NCBI RefSeq assembly: GCF_004368405.1 | Contig: NZ_SBJH01000041.1 | Span: forward strand, 1-64,000 | Origin: Olivibacter sp. XZL3 | GTDB lineage: Bacteria; Bacteroidota; Bacteroidia; Sphingobacteriales; Sphingobacteriaceae | Direction: 5' to 3' | DNA length: 64,000 bases | Program-made: the position numbers and the translations under genes | Shown here: positions 26,979 to 34,830 of the stretch, in pieces | Layout of the letters: each line of letters opens with the position of its first letter | Numbering within the stretch: position 1 is the stretch's first letter | Notes under the pieces: generated by a model | What the model was told of the DNA's origin: nothing | Seen by the model: only the letters and a program-made list of their open reading frames with translations | The model's database searches: none

Positions 26979-27701
26979 GTGAAATTAGATATATTAGTGA
27001 TTACCGTGCACCCTGACGATGCAGAATTAGGATGCGCGGGTACTATTTTAAAGCATGTTGCGCTTGGCAAAAAAGTAGGCATCGTTGATTTGACGCGAGG
27101 CGAATTAGGTACGAGAGGTACCGTTCAGAGCAGAGCCATGGAAGCGGAAGCTTCCAGTAAGATATTAGGACTCAGTGTCCGTGAAAACTTGGGGTTGCGA
27201 GATGGCTTTTTCAAAAATGAGGAATATGAACAACTTGAGCTGATTAAAGCGATTAGGAAATACCAGCCGGAGATCATCATCGGAAATGCCCTTTACGATC
27301 GCCATCCAGACCATGGAAGGGCGGGCGAATTAATAAACGATGCCTGTTTCTTATCGGGGCTACGCCGGATCGAAACCAAAGTAGATGGGGCTTATCAAGA
27401 GGTTCATCGCCCGAGGCTTCTTTTGCAGCTAATTCAAGATTATTATATCAAACCGGATATCGTTGTCGATGTTAGCGGTTATTGGGATAAGAAAGTCGAG
27501 AGTATCCGTGCCTTTAAGTCGCAGTTCTTTCACGAGGAATATGGTACAGATGAGCCGCAAACCTATATATCAAATCCCGAATTTTTAAATATTGTTGAAG
27601 CGAGGGCGAGAGAATACGGGAAATATATCGGTGCGCAATACGCCGAGGGCTTTACATGCAAAAGGCTCCTCGGCGTAGACAATCTCTTCCATCTACGGTA
27701 A
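26979..27701 (+). CDS. bshB1: Bacillithiol biosynthesis deacetylase BshB1
   Basis: Zinc-dependent N-deacetylase of the PIG-L/LmbE family that converts N-acetylglucosaminyl malate to glucosaminyl malate, the second step of bacillithiol synthesis. It is 240 residues. The metal motif HPDDAELGCAG is at 11-21 and the second site is in RHPDHGRAGEL. GELGTRGT is the substrate-loop motif usual in BshB1, and AFKSQF is near the C-terminal catalytic region. The start is GTG at 26979, giving MKLDILVITVHPDD. Neighbours (a GPx-family peroxidase and DUF4294) support a link to thiol and peroxide metabolism. No bshA or bshC is in the window. Confidence 0.93.
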   Translation: MKLDILVITVHPDDAELGCAGTILKHVALGKKVGIVDLTRGELGTRGTVQSRAMEAEASSKILGLSVRENLGLRDGFFKNEEYEQLELIKAIRKYQPEIIIGNALYDRHPDHGRAGELINDACFLSGLRRIETKVDGAYQEVHRPRLLLQLIQDYYIKPDIVVDVSGYWDKKVESIRAFKSQFFHEEYGTDEPQTYISNPEFLNIVEARAREYGKYIGAQYAEGFTCKRLLGVDNLFHLR

Positions 27702-27772
27702 GATTAGTTTTGGTTACTTTTCTTTTCGTCGCAAAGTTGATTTCATCTAACATCGGGTTAAGATATTGACAT

Positions 27773-27801
27773 CCGCCTAGCGGACGCTCGGGGCTAGGCG
27801 G
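27773..27801. repeat. Palindrome overlapping the acyl-CoA reductase stop codon
   Basis: CCGCCTAGC (27773-27781) pairs perfectly with GCTAGGCGG (27793-27801) over an 11-nt loop. The right arm includes the stop codon of the acyl-CoA reductase gene (27794-27796). There is no T-run on either strand. It may terminate or protect the convergent transcripts. Confidence 0.6.
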
Positions 27802-28843
27802 TGGAAACAGCGTTGCTGAGCAAGAAATCCAGCGTATTGACACCGTCGGCATAGTCGTCCAGTGCCGGTTGCTGACTTTGCCCTATCGGAAAGCATGGCG
27901 CTAGTGTGGCTAGTTTTTCCCTACTGACAATGCACTGTATTTCTTCCTTCCGCTCATTTAATTGACTCACCAGACCGTTTATTTCGTCGTAGTATTCGTA
28001 GTAAACCACTGCCAGGGGGGAGGCCAGGCGTTCGTCTTCTTTTAGCAATAGAAAACCATTGTCGTAGTGTTTATCTCCATTTACTAAATAAATAGATTTG
28101 TTATAATCGTAGTTGTTATGGTATTTGTGGTGATTAGCTACTTCGCTGAATGGTTCAATCGCTTCAAAGAATTGTCGGATTTCATAATTTTTTGGGAAAT
28201 AGATTTTTGATACATTCCTACATCCTAAACCGTAATAATCGAAAATGTCATGACCGATGTTTTGTAATTCCGATTTCGTTTCATTGCCCTTGATCACCGC
28301 TATACCGTTTCTGTTTTTTCGAATGATATGAGGCACCTTTTGAAAATAATATTCGAAATACCGCGACGTATTGTTGCTGCCGGTAGCGATAATCAGATCA
28401 AAGTTCTGAAGCCTGTCTACAAAGGAAATAAAAGAATCAAATGCGGGTTCAAATTCGATTAGTTTTTGCAGTAAATGCGGTATCAACAGCTTGTCGTCCG
28501 ACGACAGTTTTATCTGAACGTGGAAACCTGAAATTAAAACGGAGAGTACATCGTGGAAACCGACTAAAGGGATGTTCCCCGCTAGAACCAGACCGACGGT
28601 TTTATCCGACGTTGAATCGATATCAGGCAAATAAGGACTTATCCAAGCCGTTAAAGCGTCCTGTGTTAAATTCGCCGCCAGCGCATCTATTGCTCTTTTA
28701 GTGTTGGAAGGCGTATACCAACTATTATAATGTCCGGCGCGTTCAATGACCGAATCCAGGTCGTCCGACCCATTCTTCAGATAATTACCTAAAGCAATGA
28801 AAGCGGCGATGCGTTGACGGCTTGTAAAATTGTAATTCTTCAA
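27794..28843 (-). CDS. Acyl-CoA reductase (LuxC family)
   Basis: A 349-residue protein of the LuxC acyl-CoA reductase family, which reduces a fatty acyl-CoA or acyl-ACP to an aldehyde through a covalent acyl-cysteine. Matching features are GLVLAGNIPLVGFHDVLSVLISG near 83-105, where the cofactor-binding loop lies, ATGSNNTSRYFEYYF, and GLGCRNVSKIYFP with the likely active cysteine. The C-terminal part is variable. It is divergent from a ferredoxin gene, an arrangement that could connect reduced ferredoxin to acyl reduction but does not prove it. The natural substrate is unknown. Confidence 0.8.
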   Translation of the reverse strand: MKNYNFTSRQRIAAFIALGNYLKNGSDDLDSVIERAGHYNSWYTPSNTKRAIDALAANLTQDALTAWISPYLPDIDSTSDKTVGLVLAGNIPLVGFHDVLSVLISGFHVQIKLSSDDKLLIPHLLQKLIEFEPAFDSFISFVDRLQNFDLIIATGSNNTSRYFEYYFQKVPHIIRKNRNGIAVIKGNETKSELQNIGHDIFDYYGLGCRNVSKIYFPKNYEIRQFFEAIEPFSEVANHHKYHNNYDYNKSIYLVNGDKHYDNGFLLLKEDERLASPLAVVYYEYYDEINGLVSQLNERKEEIQCIVSREKLATLAPCFPIGQSQQPALDDYADGVNTLDFLLSNAVSTA

Positions 28844-28980
28844 AGCAGGAAAACTATTAAAATGTTATATTTGTGATGGAAATACTACCGTATCTAACAA
28901 AAAGCTACTAAATTTGTAGATTATTGTTATAATAGTAATATTTGCAAAAATAAAGTATAAACGGATTTTTTAAGAAGGAA

Positions 28981-29334
28981 ATGGCAATTAAAATTACTGA
29001 CGAGTGTATTAACTGCGGAGCTTGCGAACCGGAATGCCCAAATAACGCGATATACGACGCGGGTATGGCATGGCGTTTTTCTGACGGAACCGAGTTGCAG
29101 GGAGTGATTGATTTTGGAGATGGCACTACGCTAGATGCCGATGAGGCCCAAGAGGCATTATCAGATGAAATCTATTATATAGTATCGGATAAATGTACGG
29201 AGTGTGTAGGATTTCATGATGAGCCGCAATGCGCGGCCGTATGTCCTGTTGATTGCTGTGTGGATGACGAGGACGTCCGCGAAACCGAAGAAGAGTTATT
29301 AGCTAAGAAGGCCTGGTTACACGCCGAAGGCTAA
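28981..29334 (+). CDS. Two [4Fe-4S] cluster ferredoxin
   Basis: A 117-residue low-potential electron carrier with two cluster motifs. The first is C9-x2-C12-x2-C15-x3-C19-P. The second is C72-x2-C75-x8-C84-x3-C88-P, with an eight-residue insertion typical of Allochromatium-type ferredoxins. Extra cysteines at 92-93 follow, and the two motifs are separated by a strongly acidic stretch of about 50 residues. The acid-rich C-terminus suits electron-transfer partners. It is expressed divergently from the acyl-CoA reductase. TATATTTG (28866-28873) and TAAATTTG (28909-28916) are -7-like boxes upstream without a good TTG. Confidence 0.92.
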   Translation: MAIKITDECINCGACEPECPNNAIYDAGMAWRFSDGTELQGVIDFGDGTTLDADEAQEALSDEIYYIVSDKCTECVGFHDEPQCAAVCPVDCCVDDEDVRETEEELLAKKAWLHAEG

Positions 29335-29344
29335 GCAGATCTAT

Positions 29345-29383
29345 AAAAAGAACGCAGGTAATGGGTCTTGTTATCTGCGTTCT
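29345..29383. terminator. Terminator between the ferredoxin and uspA genes
   Basis: A 13-bp stem with a G-U pair (AGAACGCAG at 29349-29357 pairs with CTGCGTTCT at 29375-29383, extended by GTAA/TTAT inside). On the minus strand it is followed by a T-rich run, so it fits uspA best, and it can also stop the ferredoxin transcript. Confidence 0.75.
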
Positions 29384-29407
29384 CTATTTATAAAGCAAGG
29401 AACCGCG

Positions 29408-29899
29408 CTAAGGTTCTACATCCTTATAAGGGACAATAACTACGGGACAGATCGCATGCCTTGCTACTTCTTCGGAAACGCTGCCCGATATAAAATGGTC
29501 AAATCCCGTTCGTCCATGCGTTCCGAGCACGATCAGGTCTGCCCGCCATTCATTCGCCGTCTCGAGAATTTCCTTTCTAGGTTGACCCAATTTACTGATC
29601 TTAGTTACACTTTGTTCCCCATTTGGCCATAGCATGGCCAGTCGATTTAATAAGTCTTCCGAAGCCTGTTGCTGTACTTCGTTAATTTCCGGAATATAGA
29701 CCGGGTTAACGCCCATGATTGGATCTACTGCACCGTAGGTGCTGCTAGTAGGCGGATCAATAACGTGCACCAATGCGACTTCTCCATTAAAAGCCTGAGC
29801 CAAATGGTATCCATATCGGACTGCATTTTCGGAATATTTGCTGTCCTCAACAGCAATTAAAATACGCTGTGTGTTTAATGTGAACGGTAAGTCTGTCAT
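29408..29899 (-). CDS. Universal stress protein (UspA family)
   Basis: A 163-residue single-domain universal stress protein. The Rossmann-like core opens with RILIAVEDSKYSENAVRYG near 10-28. The nucleotide-binding loop GTHGRTGFDHFISGSVS near 133-149 contains the G-x2-G-x9-GS pattern of ATP-binding members. The segment between these motifs contains VDPIMGVNP, a likely lineage insertion. The chosen start (MTDLPFTLN) is preferred over a GTG nine codons earlier. Family members respond to starvation, oxidants or energy stress. It is divergent from the NlpC/P60 gene. Confidence 0.9.
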   Translation of the reverse strand: MTDLPFTLNTQRILIAVEDSKYSENAVRYGYHLAQAFNGEVALVHVIDPPTSSTYGAVDPIMGVNPVYIPEINEVQQQASEDLLNRLAMLWPNGEQSVTKISKLGQPRKEILETANEWRADLIVLGTHGRTGFDHFISGSVSEEVARHAICPVVIVPYKDVEP

Positions 29900-29970
29900 A
29901 GTTTTTTTATTGTATATATATAACACTTAAAATACGCGAAAGTTTTTTAAGCGCCATCGGCGCTAACAGA

Positions 29971-30001
29971 TTGCATTGTATACACTTTTTGGCTAAGTTT
30001 G
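29971..30001 (+). promoter_or_regulatory. Bacteroidota-type promoter for the NlpC/P60 gene
   Basis: TTG at 29971-29973, a 20-nt spacer, then TAAGTTTG at 29994-30001 match TTG-N17-23-TAnnTTTG. Transcription would begin near 30005, about 21 nt before the ATG. A small hairpin AGCGCC-atc-GGCGCT (29950-29964) lies just upstream and may be a regulator site shared with uspA. Confidence 0.65.
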
Positions 30002-30025
30002 CATATATAATGAATTGCGTGGACC

Positions 30026-30808
30026 ATGGAGTATGGAATTTGTAATTTGCCTGTCATTCCTGTGAGGGCGAGCGGTGGTAACAAAAGTGAGATTGTGTCT
30101 CAGCTACTTTTCGGAGAAGTTTTTGAAGTATTAAAACGGGAAGGCGATTATCTTTACATCAAAATCGGCTATGACGATTATGAGGGCTGGATCGATAGCA
30201 GGCAACAGGTATCTCTGTCAGAACAAGACTATCTTGCTATAAATAGCGAAGAACAACATATCGCAGACCTCTCGACGCACGCAATGCTGCTGAAGTTGGG
30301 CATGGAAGAGAGTCTTCATCTGTTACCTGGTAGCACGCTACCTTTCCTAGATAATGACAGTTTTCGGATTAATGACACTGACTACCTATTTTTAGGCCTT
30401 TCGCGTTTGCCTGATATGGAGGATTTTGAAGAAGATGCCGAAGACGTTCTCAGATTCTATTTAAATGCGCCTTATCTGTGGGGTGGCAGGTCTATTTTTG
30501 GAATCGATTGTTCTGGATATGTACAGTTGTTCTATAAGCACTTTGGCATCCGTTTAAAGCGAGATGCTTGGCAGCAGGCGGAACAAGGTACGACCGTTGA
30601 CTTTCTTCAGGAAAGTAAGTTGGGCGATTTAGCTTTTTTCGATAATGAAGAAGGAAGAATAACGCATGTAGGCATTTTATTGAATGAGTCGGAAATTATC
30701 CACGCTTCGGGAAGAGTGAAAATCGACCAGATTGACAATACAGGAATATTTTCAAAAGAGTTGAATAAATATACGCATAAGCTTAGGATTGTCAAAAGGA
30801 TTGTATAA
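30026..30808 (+). CDS. NlpC/P60 family peptidase with SH3 domain
   Basis: A 260-residue peptidoglycan hydrolase of the NlpC/P60 family, in the dipeptidyl-peptidase VI (YkfC-like) style. An SH3-like region occupies residues 1-110 (ICNLPVIPVRASGGNKSEIVSQLLFGEVFEV). The catalytic domain is 135-260: C162 in GIDCSGYVQ, H214 in RITHVGILL and H226 in IIHASGRV form the triad. YLWGGRSIFGIDCSG is the classic motif. No signal peptide is visible, which suits enzymes that recycle cell-wall peptides in the cytosol. The ATG at 30026 is preferred because the ATG at 30010 is in another frame. Its stop codon is inside a hairpin. Confidence 0.93.
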   Translation: MEYGICNLPVIPVRASGGNKSEIVSQLLFGEVFEVLKREGDYLYIKIGYDDYEGWIDSRQQVSLSEQDYLAINSEEQHIADLSTHAMLLKLGMEESLHLLPGSTLPFLDNDSFRINDTDYLFLGLSRLPDMEDFEEDAEDVLRFYLNAPYLWGGRSIFGIDCSGYVQLFYKHFGIRLKRDAWQQAEQGTTVDFLQESKLGDLAFFDNEEGRITHVGILLNESEIIHASGRVKIDQIDNTGIFSKELNKYTHKLRIVKRIV

Positions 30809-30834
30809 GCTAGCTGACGTTAATCAGCTAGCTT
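30807..30834. terminator. Strong 11-bp hairpin at the nlpC/P60 stop codon
   Basis: AAGCTAGCTGA (30807-30817) is perfectly complementary to TCAGCTAGCTT (30824-30834) with a six-nt loop. The left arm includes two bases of the stop codon. There is no T-run, so it may be a Rho-type or 3'-stabilising hairpin, serving also the convergent arginine decarboxylase. Confidence 0.55.
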
Positions 30835-30867
30835 GTCAGTGCGCCGTTCAATCCTCATCGGAGCATG

Positions 30868-32259
30868 TTAATGGTAACCCAATATTTTTAATACCTGCTT
30901 CGAGTTCTGCTCCTCGCCGAATACTTCAAAGTTAAAAGTCTCGTCTCTATTTCTGCGGATAATAACGTGTTTAGGCGAGGGGAGTAGGCAATGATGGATA
31001 CCGCCGTAGCCGCTCAACACCTCTTGGTAAGCACCTGTATGGAAGAAACCCAGGTATTGCACTTTTCTTGTTTTAGGCATGAAAACGTTGTTCATGTGGG
31101 CTTCCTGATTATAGTAATCTTGTCCGTCGCACGTAATGCCGCCCAAATTAACACGTTCATATTCCGAATCCCAATTATTTATGGGTAAAAGGATGTATTT
31201 TTGGTTCAACGCCCATACATCTGGTAAATTGGTGATAAAAGAACCGTCAAGCATCAGCCACTTCTCCCGGTCGTTCTGTTGTTTTCTGCCAAGCACCTTA
31301 TAGAGGATGCCGGAAGCCTCCGCAACGGTATATTTACCAAACTCGGTAATGATATCCGGTTCCATTACTTCATGTAGTGCACAGATCTCTTTAATTCGGT
31401 TAACAATTTCGTTTACCATGTATTCATAATCAAAATCGTGCACTAAAGAGTCCTTGAAAGGCATACCGCCTCCGATATCCAAGGTGTCAAGATCAGGATT
31501 TATCTTTTTAAACTTGCAGTAAAGCGTTACATACTTTTCCAGTTCATTCCAATAGTAAGGAGTGTCGGAAATTCCGGAGTTAATAAAAAAATGTAAGAGC
31601 TTGACTTTGAAGTTAGGATTGCTGACGATTTTATTGTTGTAAAAGTCGATTACATCCTCCATTCTAACGCCGAGTCTGGAAGTGTAAAACTGTGAGTCCG
31701 GTTGCTCTTCAGCGGCAATACGAATACCCAGATTGCAGGGCTCTTCCAGTTCCACTTCGTCATCGTAAAGGTTGAACTCTTCCTTGTTATCTAACACCGG
31801 TATGATATTTTTGAAGCCGTCATGCAGCATATCGACGATGTATTGCTTATATTGAAAGGTCTTAAAGCCGTTACAAATGACCGTGATGTCTTTTGATACG
31901 ACCCCTTTTTTCTCTAATACATCAATCATCGGCATATCGAAGGCGGACGATGTCTCCAAATGAATGTCGTTTTTGAGAGCTTCTTCCACCACATGCCTGA
32001 AATGAGAGCTCTTTGTACAATAGCAATACTTGTAGGAGCCGCGGTAGTTGTTTTTCAAGATAGCCGTTTGAAACAGAATTTTGGCGTGCTGGATTTTTTT
32101 ACTGATAAGAGGGAGATAAGTAAACCTTAAAGGCGTACCGTAGGTTTCTATCATTTCCATTAAGTTCAAATCATGGAAATAAAGCTCATCATCAATGATG
32201 TCAAATCCGTCTTGCGGAAAACCAACACTTAGGTCAAGAAATTCCTGATAACTTTGCAT
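30868..32259 (-). CDS. Arginine decarboxylase-like PLP enzyme
   Basis: PLP-dependent decarboxylase of the alanine-racemase-fold (fold III) group, 463 residues, shorter than the roughly 650-residue E. coli SpeA. It matches the compact arginine decarboxylase-like proteins of Bacteroidota, which would turn arginine into agmatine. Supporting motifs are YCYCTKSSHFRHVVEEA with the likely PLP lysine, HLETSSAFDMP, LDIGGGMPFKDSL and DIITEFGKYTVAEASG. The C-terminal dimer-site region has GGITCDGQDYYN and FFHTGAYQEVLSGYGGIHHC. The gene lies 95 bp downstream of ctlX on the same strand, so all three arginine genes may form one unit. Substrate is inferred from family and context. Confidence 0.82.
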   Translation of the reverse strand: MQSYQEFLDLSVGFPQDGFDIIDDELYFHDLNLMEMIETYGTPLRFTYLPLISKKIQHAKILFQTAILKNNYRGSYKYCYCTKSSHFRHVVEEALKNDIHLETSSAFDMPMIDVLEKKGVVSKDITVICNGFKTFQYKQYIVDMLHDGFKNIIPVLDNKEEFNLYDDEVELEEPCNLGIRIAAEEQPDSQFYTSRLGVRMEDVIDFYNNKIVSNPNFKVKLLHFFINSGISDTPYYWNELEKYVTLYCKFKKINPDLDTLDIGGGMPFKDSLVHDFDYEYMVNEIVNRIKEICALHEVMEPDIITEFGKYTVAEASGILYKVLGRKQQNDREKWLMLDGSFITNLPDVWALNQKYILLPINNWDSEYERVNLGGITCDGQDYYNQEAHMNNVFMPKTRKVQYLGFFHTGAYQEVLSGYGGIHHCLLPSPKHVIIRRNRDETFNFEVFGEEQNSKQVLKILGYH

Positions 32260-32354
32260 TTATCGTAGTTAAAAATTTTTGCAAAAATGTAATTTTAAAT
32301 CGATATATAGTGCCAGATTTTTATAAAATTGATGTCAAGAAAAAAAGAAGTGTT

Positions 32355-33284
32355 CTACGTTGTCAGGTAACGCTTTTTTGGAGGGGAAAATATTTCGGTA
32401 ATCATACATCGGGCGCTTCCTCCTCCATTTTTTTCAATTACATCAAGGGGGGCATATAGTAACTGGGCGCGTTTTTTTAAACATGTTCGTTGTTCTTTAT
32501 GCAGCGACAAATAAGCCTGTTCAGACATAACTAACAGCGCCTGGTTTAATTTGTTTTTTAGTTGAATCATATTCCCTGCGAAATGTTCCATTTGACCAAA
32601 GGATATATCTACGATCTCTTTTCCTGTTTGTGTCAGACTTTTTATAACTTTTTCCTTATCTGTAGATGAGGTGAGCGCGTCTTTGCAGATCACGGCGAAG
32701 TCGTTTCCCACGCACATCATGACATTGGTGTGGTAGATAGGAAACCCGTTTCGGTCTGATGCTTCGAAGTATATCGGTTTATAATCCATTCGTTTGCAGA
32801 ATTCATATAAAACCGCAGTCGAACTTCTGGGCGACTTGCACATGAAGGCGATATGGTGTTTTCTATCAAGTACCATACTGCCCGTGCCTTCTAAGAATAG
32901 CTGTTTTTGTTCAAAGTGGGTGAGGTCTATAATGTTCTTCAACTCATAACTGGCGGAAAGCAGATCAATGATATCCCGGCGTCGTTCTTTTCTTCGGTTT
33001 TTTGCAAACAGCGGATAAAGTACGAGCGAGCCATCTTCATGAAAGGAGAGCCAATTGTTCGGAAAGATGGCATCCGGTTTAATTGGGTCCTTTGTGTCTT
33101 CGAATACATGTACGTCGACGTCGTGATCCTCTAATAAAGAAACGAAGCCTTCAAATTGGTTGAGAGCAATTGTTTGCATGTCAGCGCCTGATGTAACCTG
33201 CTGAAATTTGTTGTTAACAGCCGTCTCTTCGTTGTAGTTAAAGTTTAAAGGCCTAATCATCATTATAGCGCTGGTAAGGTTCAT
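32355..33284 (-). CDS. ctlX: Citrulline utilization hydrolase CtlX family protein
   Basis: A 309-residue amidinotransferase-fold protein that resembles CtlX, thought to hydrolyse citrulline to ornithine, CO2 and ammonia. The catalytic residues visible are D71 with the FPNNWLSFH block at 74-82, E132 in LEGTGSMVLDR, H185 in YHTNVMMCVG, and C293 in GGSARCMITEIF. It begins 9 bp after the arginine deiminase stop, so both are made from one transcript. The position makes biochemical sense, since citrulline is the product of the deiminase. The hydrolase activity itself is inferred. Confidence 0.8.
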   Translation of the reverse strand: MNLTSAIMMIRPLNFNYNEETAVNNKFQQVTSGADMQTIALNQFEGFVSLLEDHDVDVHVFEDTKDPIKPDAIFPNNWLSFHEDGSLVLYPLFAKNRRKERRRDIIDLLSASYELKNIIDLTHFEQKQLFLEGTGSMVLDRKHHIAFMCKSPRSSTAVLYEFCKRMDYKPIYFEASDRNGFPIYHTNVMMCVGNDFAVICKDALTSSTDKEKVIKSLTQTGKEIVDISFGQMEHFAGNMIQLKNKLNQALLVMSEQAYLSLHKEQRTCLKKRAQLLYAPLDVIEKNGGGSARCMITEIFSPPKKRYLTT

Positions 33285-33293
33285 AACAATCGT

Positions 33294-34724
33294 TTAATAA
33301 ATAGGATCCCTTAATAGCGGTAAACTCATACAATGAAAGCCGCCCCTTGCTCTCGATAACTCGGCAGAAGGTAAGAGGATGAGGGTGTCTTGTATTTCAT
33401 TTGCATTGAGCCGGTCCGATTCGAAATCTTCAATAATCTCAGCAGCCTGCCTGACCTGGAAACCTTTATCCATAAACGCCTGGATAGTTTTGTCATTTCG
33501 GTCATAACCCAAGACGACACCTTCTTTTAAAGCAAGAAGGTTGCAAGAGTCTGTCCATTGTTCCCGCGCATCAAAAGGGAAAACATTATTTCCACTGTAA
33601 ATGAACTGTGTTTTCTCTGTGCTGTTTAAGTCATTTCTGCTTATATCGTTCAGAAGTTCTTCCAGGGAAAAGAATCGCCGTGGCTTTTGTGGTTCGTTTC
33701 TGTAAAACTGAATAATTTCAGTTGTTTGTTGCGCCGGAGCAGCAAAGAAGTGGAGCGGTTCGTTTTCATTAATTGCTTGCGGTTTGGCAACCGATGCCAG
33801 TATGGTCCACATATTGCGTTTCACTTGCGTGAATAAGGTGTCGATGTGCATAAAGTCTCGTTTTATAGGGATTTTAATAACCGTTACCTTCTCTACTACT
33901 TTATGTCGAAAAAGCATCTTTATTGCTTCATTTGCTCCGTGAGGAGACGTGCGTTCGCTGCAGCCTATAAGTACATGTTGAGGACTCACAACCATCACAT
34001 CACCACCTTCCAGCGTAGCACCAGGTTCTTTATCTTCCCCCGGCCGGAGGAAGTGTTGGAAAGGATCGGGGATTTCCAGTATATGCTCTTGGAAGTCGCT
34101 AAAGACCGGATGATTAAAAAAAATATAGCGCATGATCATGCTTTCGCGATTTCTCGCTTTTTTGGCCGGTTTGTTTAACAATACAAAGTTATTGATAACC
34201 GCACCCAAATCGCGTGTGAAAATAAGATTCGGAATAGGTGCAAAAATCATATGCTCATCGTCTAAGGAGCCTGATAGAATAATTTTGGCCAATTTGACGG
34301 CGTCCGTCTGTGATAAGATTCGTTGCAAATTATAGTTGCAGCCTTCGATGGCACAGACGGCCGCTACCAGGTTCGTTTTAATGCTGTGATCTTCCAGAAT
34401 ATCGGCCAAAAGAGCCTGTACTTCGATAACCTGGTCGGACCGATGAAATCCTGCTGCCGCCGGTTTGAAAAAGGCACGATCTTGTTCCGGTGCATCTATG
34501 TGTTTTAGCTTGCCCTTGATGCGGACGGGATCCAAGAAGTATAATAATAGCTTTATGTAATAGTCGTATTCCTCTTTTCTTAAGGTGTTTAAATGAACGA
34601 TGTCTTCAAAGAGCCAATCTTGAGCTTTAGATGGTACAACCTGTCCTAAGCCGCTATCCGGACTATGAACGAGCAATTTGCGGAGTGTGCCAATTTCTGA
34701 GTCGACATTAATACGTGGTTTCAT
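33294..34724 (-). CDS. Arginine deiminase family protein
   Basis: Arginine deiminase family enzyme predicted to hydrolyse arginine to citrulline and ammonia. It has the family signatures FTRDLG, LEGGDVMVV, HIDTLF and the C-terminal GGFHCMSLPLLRD with catalytic C465. At 476 residues it is longer than canonical ArcA (about 410). The excess includes a polar segment between residues 320 and 390. It starts the deiminase-ctlX-decarboxylase block and is divergent from argS, with 106 bp between them. No carbamate kinase or ornithine carbamoyltransferase gene is nearby, so the classical ATP-yielding arc pathway is not seen here. Confidence 0.85.
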   Translation of the reverse strand: MKPRINVDSEIGTLRKLLVHSPDSGLGQVVPSKAQDWLFEDIVHLNTLRKEEYDYYIKLLLYFLDPVRIKGKLKHIDAPEQDRAFFKPAAAGFHRSDQVIEVQALLADILEDHSIKTNLVAAVCAIEGCNYNLQRILSQTDAVKLAKIILSGSLDDEHMIFAPIPNLIFTRDLGAVINNFVLLNKPAKKARNRESMIMRYIFFNHPVFSDFQEHILEIPDPFQHFLRPGEDKEPGATLEGGDVMVVSPQHVLIGCSERTSPHGANEAIKMLFRHKVVEKVTVIKIPIKRDFMHIDTLFTQVKRNMWTILASVAKPQAINENEPLHFFAAPAQQTTEIIQFYRNEPQKPRRFFSLEELLNDISRNDLNSTEKTQFIYSGNNVFPFDAREQWTDSCNLLALKEGVVLGYDRNDKTIQAFMDKGFQVRQAAEIIEDFESDRLNANEIQDTLILLPSAELSRARGGFHCMSLPLLRDPIY

Positions 34725-34818
34725 GAGCGAAGTTTTAAATCGGTTTTCTATTACGTGCGGACGTCGTTCCCCGCAAATTAGCGTTTATTTTTTAAATATA
34801 AAATTCCAATATTTTCTC

Positions 34819-34826
34819 TAAGTTTG
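34819..34826 (+). promoter_or_regulatory. TAnnTTTG -7-like box directly before argS
   Basis: TAAGTTTG ends four bases before the argS ATG, so a start at the usual distance would produce a leaderless mRNA. No TTG is 17-23 nt upstream, and the assignment is therefore weak. Confidence 0.35.
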
Positions 34827-34830
34827 GCGC

